This document shows, piece after piece, positions 62,601 to 64,000 of a stretch of 64,000 nucleotides of DNA. The DNA comes from an uncultured Flavobacteriaceae bacterium. Its GTDB lineage: Bacteria; Bacteroidota; Bacteroidia; Flavobacteriales; Flavobacteriaceae. Position numbers and translations under genes: made by a program. Location of the stretch: the NCBI GenBank assembly GCA_937959395.1, contig CALGLR010000037.1, forward strand, positions 1-64,000. The letters are read 5' to 3'. The notes beneath the pieces are model-generated. The model was not told where the DNA came from and did no database searches. It worked only from the letters and a program-made list of their open reading frames with translations. Each line of letters opens with the position of its first letter. The stretch's first letter is position 1.

Positions 62601-64000
62601 TACTGGAGGAGGAAGACTTCCTGTTAATTATTGGGTCACTGACGATTGTGGTAATAGAACCGAAAATTTACTAGTCGTACTTACTTTTGAAGACACAACA
62701 CCTCCTGTTCTTGAAAACTGTGGTAGTGTAGCCAATGAAACGGTGGAATGTGAAGGAGATGGTAATGAAGACCTAGCCATAGCTTGGAATGCTCAAAACC
62801 TTAGTTCACTTAGCGGTTGTGCTACTGATGATTGTGATCCTAATGCAACTTTTGATTCTGACAGTGATTATGACTGGGCGAATTTTGAACCTAATACACC
62901 AGGAGAATGTTCTGGAGGAGGAAGACTACCTGTTAACTATTGGGTTACTGACGATTGCGGGAATAGAACCGAAAATTTACTAGTCGTACTTACTTTTGAA
63001 GACACAACACCTCCTGTTCTTGAAAACTGTGGCGGTGTAGCTAATGAAACAGTAGAATGTGAAGGAGACGGTAATGAAGACCTAGCTATAGCTTGGAATG
63101 CTCAAAATCTTAGTTCACTTAGCGGTTGTGCTACTGATGATTGTGATCCTAATGCAACTTTTGATTCTGACAGTGATTATGACTGGGCGAATTTTGAACC
63201 TAATACACCAGAAGCATGTACTGGAGGAGGAAGACTTCCTGTTAATTACTGGGTCACTGACGATTGTGGTAATAGAACCGAAAATTTACTAGTCGTACTT
63301 ACTTTTGAAGACACAACACCTCCAGTTCTTGAAAATTGTGGTAGTGTAGCCAATGAAACGGTGGAATGTGAAGGAGAAGGCAATGAAGACCTTGCTATAA
63401 ATTGGAATAATCAAAACCTTAGCACACTTAGTGGCTGTGCAACAGATGATTGTGATCCTAATGCTGTTTTTAATTCTGATAGTGATTATGATTGGGCTAA
63501 TTTTGAAGCTAATCTACCAGGAGAATGTTCTGGAGGAGGAAGACTACCTGTTAATTATTGGGTCACAGACGATTGTGGAAATAGAACCGAAAATTTACTA
63601 GTTATACTTACTTTTGAAGACACAACTGGACCACAATTAGTAACAAGTATTCAAACTCCAATTACTCTTGTTTGCTCTGAAGTACCTGAGGTACCAGAAT
63701 TAGAATTTGTTGATGGTTGTTCAGATGCAGAAATTACTATAGAATTTGAAGAAGTAAATGGTGATCTTGGTGATGGATCAGATTATCAAGTTATTAGAAC
63801 TTGGACCGTTACTGATATTTGTGGTAATGAGGCAGTATATCCACAAATTATAAATGTAATTAATGAAACATTAATTAACGATCTTTCTTCTGAGAGATGC
63901 TATGATGACGGACCAATAGATTTATTTACTTTCTTACCTGGAAATACAGACACTAGTGGAGACTGGATAATAGTATCCGCAGTTAATGATAATATTGAAG
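59680..64000 (+). CDS. second giant HYR-repeat adhesin, cut by the window end
   Basis: An open frame of 1440 codons runs off the right edge. Start: ATG 59680 (MKNLKKLNLIITVLLLFS, signal peptide ending TTAFSQ). The N-terminal ~600 residues align with the first adhesin almost without gaps, and large parts are near-identical in DNA. HYR-like units follow: three divergent ones (61540-62388), then four near-identical 103 aa units (62389-63624) with SDYDWANFEPN and GGGRLPVNYWVTDDCGNR, then the same final HYR domain (GPQLVTSI...EVPEVPELEFVDGC) as in the first. A CHU_C sorting domain should follow outside the window. Confidence 0.92.
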   Translation, partial: MKNLKKLNLIITVLLLFSVTTAFSQLKEAFQPRYSETLKGDLTIIANNTVSLNRTQPYNGELNNNALDMVYVDIDTDPTTFNSSNANLRNPDPNAACLSIEKVLLYWAASDLGEIVNGVELDNQPNWDYRDVKLRLPGQANYNTIRADNVIYRGRDEHFSNDPYICFKDITADVTSLADPFGTYQVANVEGKIGALEEHDQPNSSTGVSGGWQILVIYKSPDFNLKNISIFDGYAHVTRDRNSFPVSFDGFQTIPNGPVRAEIAFGALEGDRGILGDRLQIRNVANVFEDLVAPSRPNDNFFNSRITIGQPGDDNFTDRNPASLNTLGFDSALFPLRNPGNSIINNNQTSATLRLVSTGETYGLYLLGFAVEVFEPVLVPIIHTATPNPITPSDDPNANVVTYNTQMTNNGNDNAINITFSTTIPLGSELIQPITGLPTGITPNYDNATRILTFTALDGLLDVGDTINFNYQTRVNDRCTFLENGCSATLESGMVGVFQGEINGDTQTTGSSDGTDSCGVGNDNPTTVQVNEPDVATWTTNPGALDVTLECDDLTGLEDAQNQNPVADCANLIPIKTTGDFVPDITACASNGTYTNTWSFTDACGRTIADFVQVITIQDTTPPDLSLCTDVVDETLECTGVDIITIAEQWNQNNEDSLTNCGTDNCDRDTEFNVTSDFDPANIEPTCGGGAILTVVYRVSDDCENSETRTATLTIEDTTPPDVTACTVGNQEAECGTPEENETFADQWDLNNIAAFQTCASDLCSGFSVTSDYDFDLLNTTCGPCGTLTVNYTLADECGNDIVQTLTLSFGDSTPPVFCSIASQTIECVMPDNQGVAEQWDMDNIERLRDCLEDDTVEIESDYEWDNHVPTDCGGITIDVTYTLTDECLNSRDQIITLTIEDTTPPTLENCGSVASETVECEGDGNQDLAFAWNAQNLSTLTGCATDECNPSSNFVSDSDYDWANYEPNPPGECTGGGRLPVNYWVTDDCGNRTENLLVVLTFEDTTPPVLENCGSVANETVECEGDGNEDLAIAWNAQNLSSLSGCATDDCDPNATFDSDSDYDWANFEPNTPGECSGGGRLPVNYWVTDDCGNRTENLLVVLTFEDTTPPVLENCGGVANETVECEGDGNEDLAIAWNAQNLSSLSGCATDDCDPNATFDSDSDYDWANFEPNTPEACTGGGRLPVNYWVTDDCGNRTENLLVVLTFEDTTPPVLENCGSVANETVECEGEGNEDLAINWNNQNLSTLSGCATDDCDPNAVFNSDSDYDWANFEANLPGECSGGGRLPVNYWVTDDCGNRTENLLVILTFEDTTGPQLVTSIQTPITLVCSEVPEVPELEFVDGCSDAEITIEFEEVNGDLGDGSDYQVIRTWTVTDICGNEAVYPQIINVINETLINDLSSERCYDDGPIDLFTFLPGNTDTSGDWIIVSAVNDNIE
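62389..63624 (+). repeat. four-unit 309 bp tandem repeat
   Basis: Units start at 62389, 62698, 63007 and 63316, exactly 309 bp (103 codons) apart. The second and third are nearly identical in DNA. Periodic alternative-frame open frames (62441, 62789, 63098) are by-products of this repeat. Confidence 0.93.

Noticed and set aside
62441-63292. Three regularly spaced 64-77 aa open frames
   Set aside because: They are alternative-frame shadows of the 309 bp repeat in the second adhesin.
1-64000. Prophage, integrase, tRNA-linked island or complete insertion sequence
   Set aside because: I looked for phage structural genes, integrases, transposases and tRNA genes and recognised none; only MITE-like non-coding elements are present.

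Overview
This AT-rich window comes from a member of the Bacteroidota, very probably a marine Flavobacteriaceae. The evidence is type IX secretion (T9SS) cargo proteins with C-terminal sorting domains, a PorP/SprF protein, gliding-associated CHU_C-type adhesins, a DnaX without zinc cysteines, -7 promoter elements of the TAnnTTTG type, and many genes without a Shine-Dalgarno sequence. I see no tRNA, rRNA operon, prophage or CRISPR array. One RNA gene is clear: rnpB, the RNase P RNA, on the minus strand near 42.3 kb.

Layout. 0.1-3.6 kb holds a C-terminally short TonB-plug/vWA protein and SppA. 3.6-19.6 kb is a dispersed menaquinone locus in separate transcription units (menC-CPBP-menE; menB-menA; menD; menI-menF). 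Lying among these units are a sterol-desaturase-family enzyme, an MBL hydrolase, three tandem paralogs of an unknown ~140 aa protein, a secreted C1 protease, a CvfB-like S1 protein, and a ParS/Xre-RES toxin-antitoxin pair. 19.6-33.4 kb is metabolic and secreted genes: an alpha/beta hydrolase, a GNAT enzyme, two T9SS type A cargo proteins, a class C serine hydrolase, Xaa-Pro aminopeptidase, gcvT, glutaminase, an SDR protein, a pterin dehydratase, YebC and a DUF1304 protein.

33.4-34.5 kb is a gene-poor island. It carries two near-identical copies of a short transcription unit (promoter, about 100 nt, hairpin terminator) separated by a MITE-like element whose sister copy lies at 30.3 kb. I consider this the most interesting undescribed item. 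34.5-49.7 kb returns to housekeeping genes: PlsC, a KdnB-like Kdo oxidase with KdsB, a RecD-like helicase, RsmD, RNase P RNA, DnaX, MiaE, and a polyphosphate operon (sixA-ppk1-ppx).

50-64 kb is a surface-adhesion locus. Two paralogous giant secreted proteins made of Cys-containing HYR-like repeats (one complete at 1978 aa with a CHU_C sorting domain, the second cut by the window end after 1440 codons) flank a PorP/SprF outer-membrane protein and a TPR-PD40-OmpA protein. By analogy with SprB/SprF and PorE, the two middle genes probably help export or anchor the giant adhesins. The first adhesin contains a higher-order DNA repeat with an exact 1170 bp period; the second has a 309 bp period.

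Start sites were moved inward from the longest open frame where a signal peptide or family alignment supports it. Functional statements rest on recognised motifs; no database search was possible.
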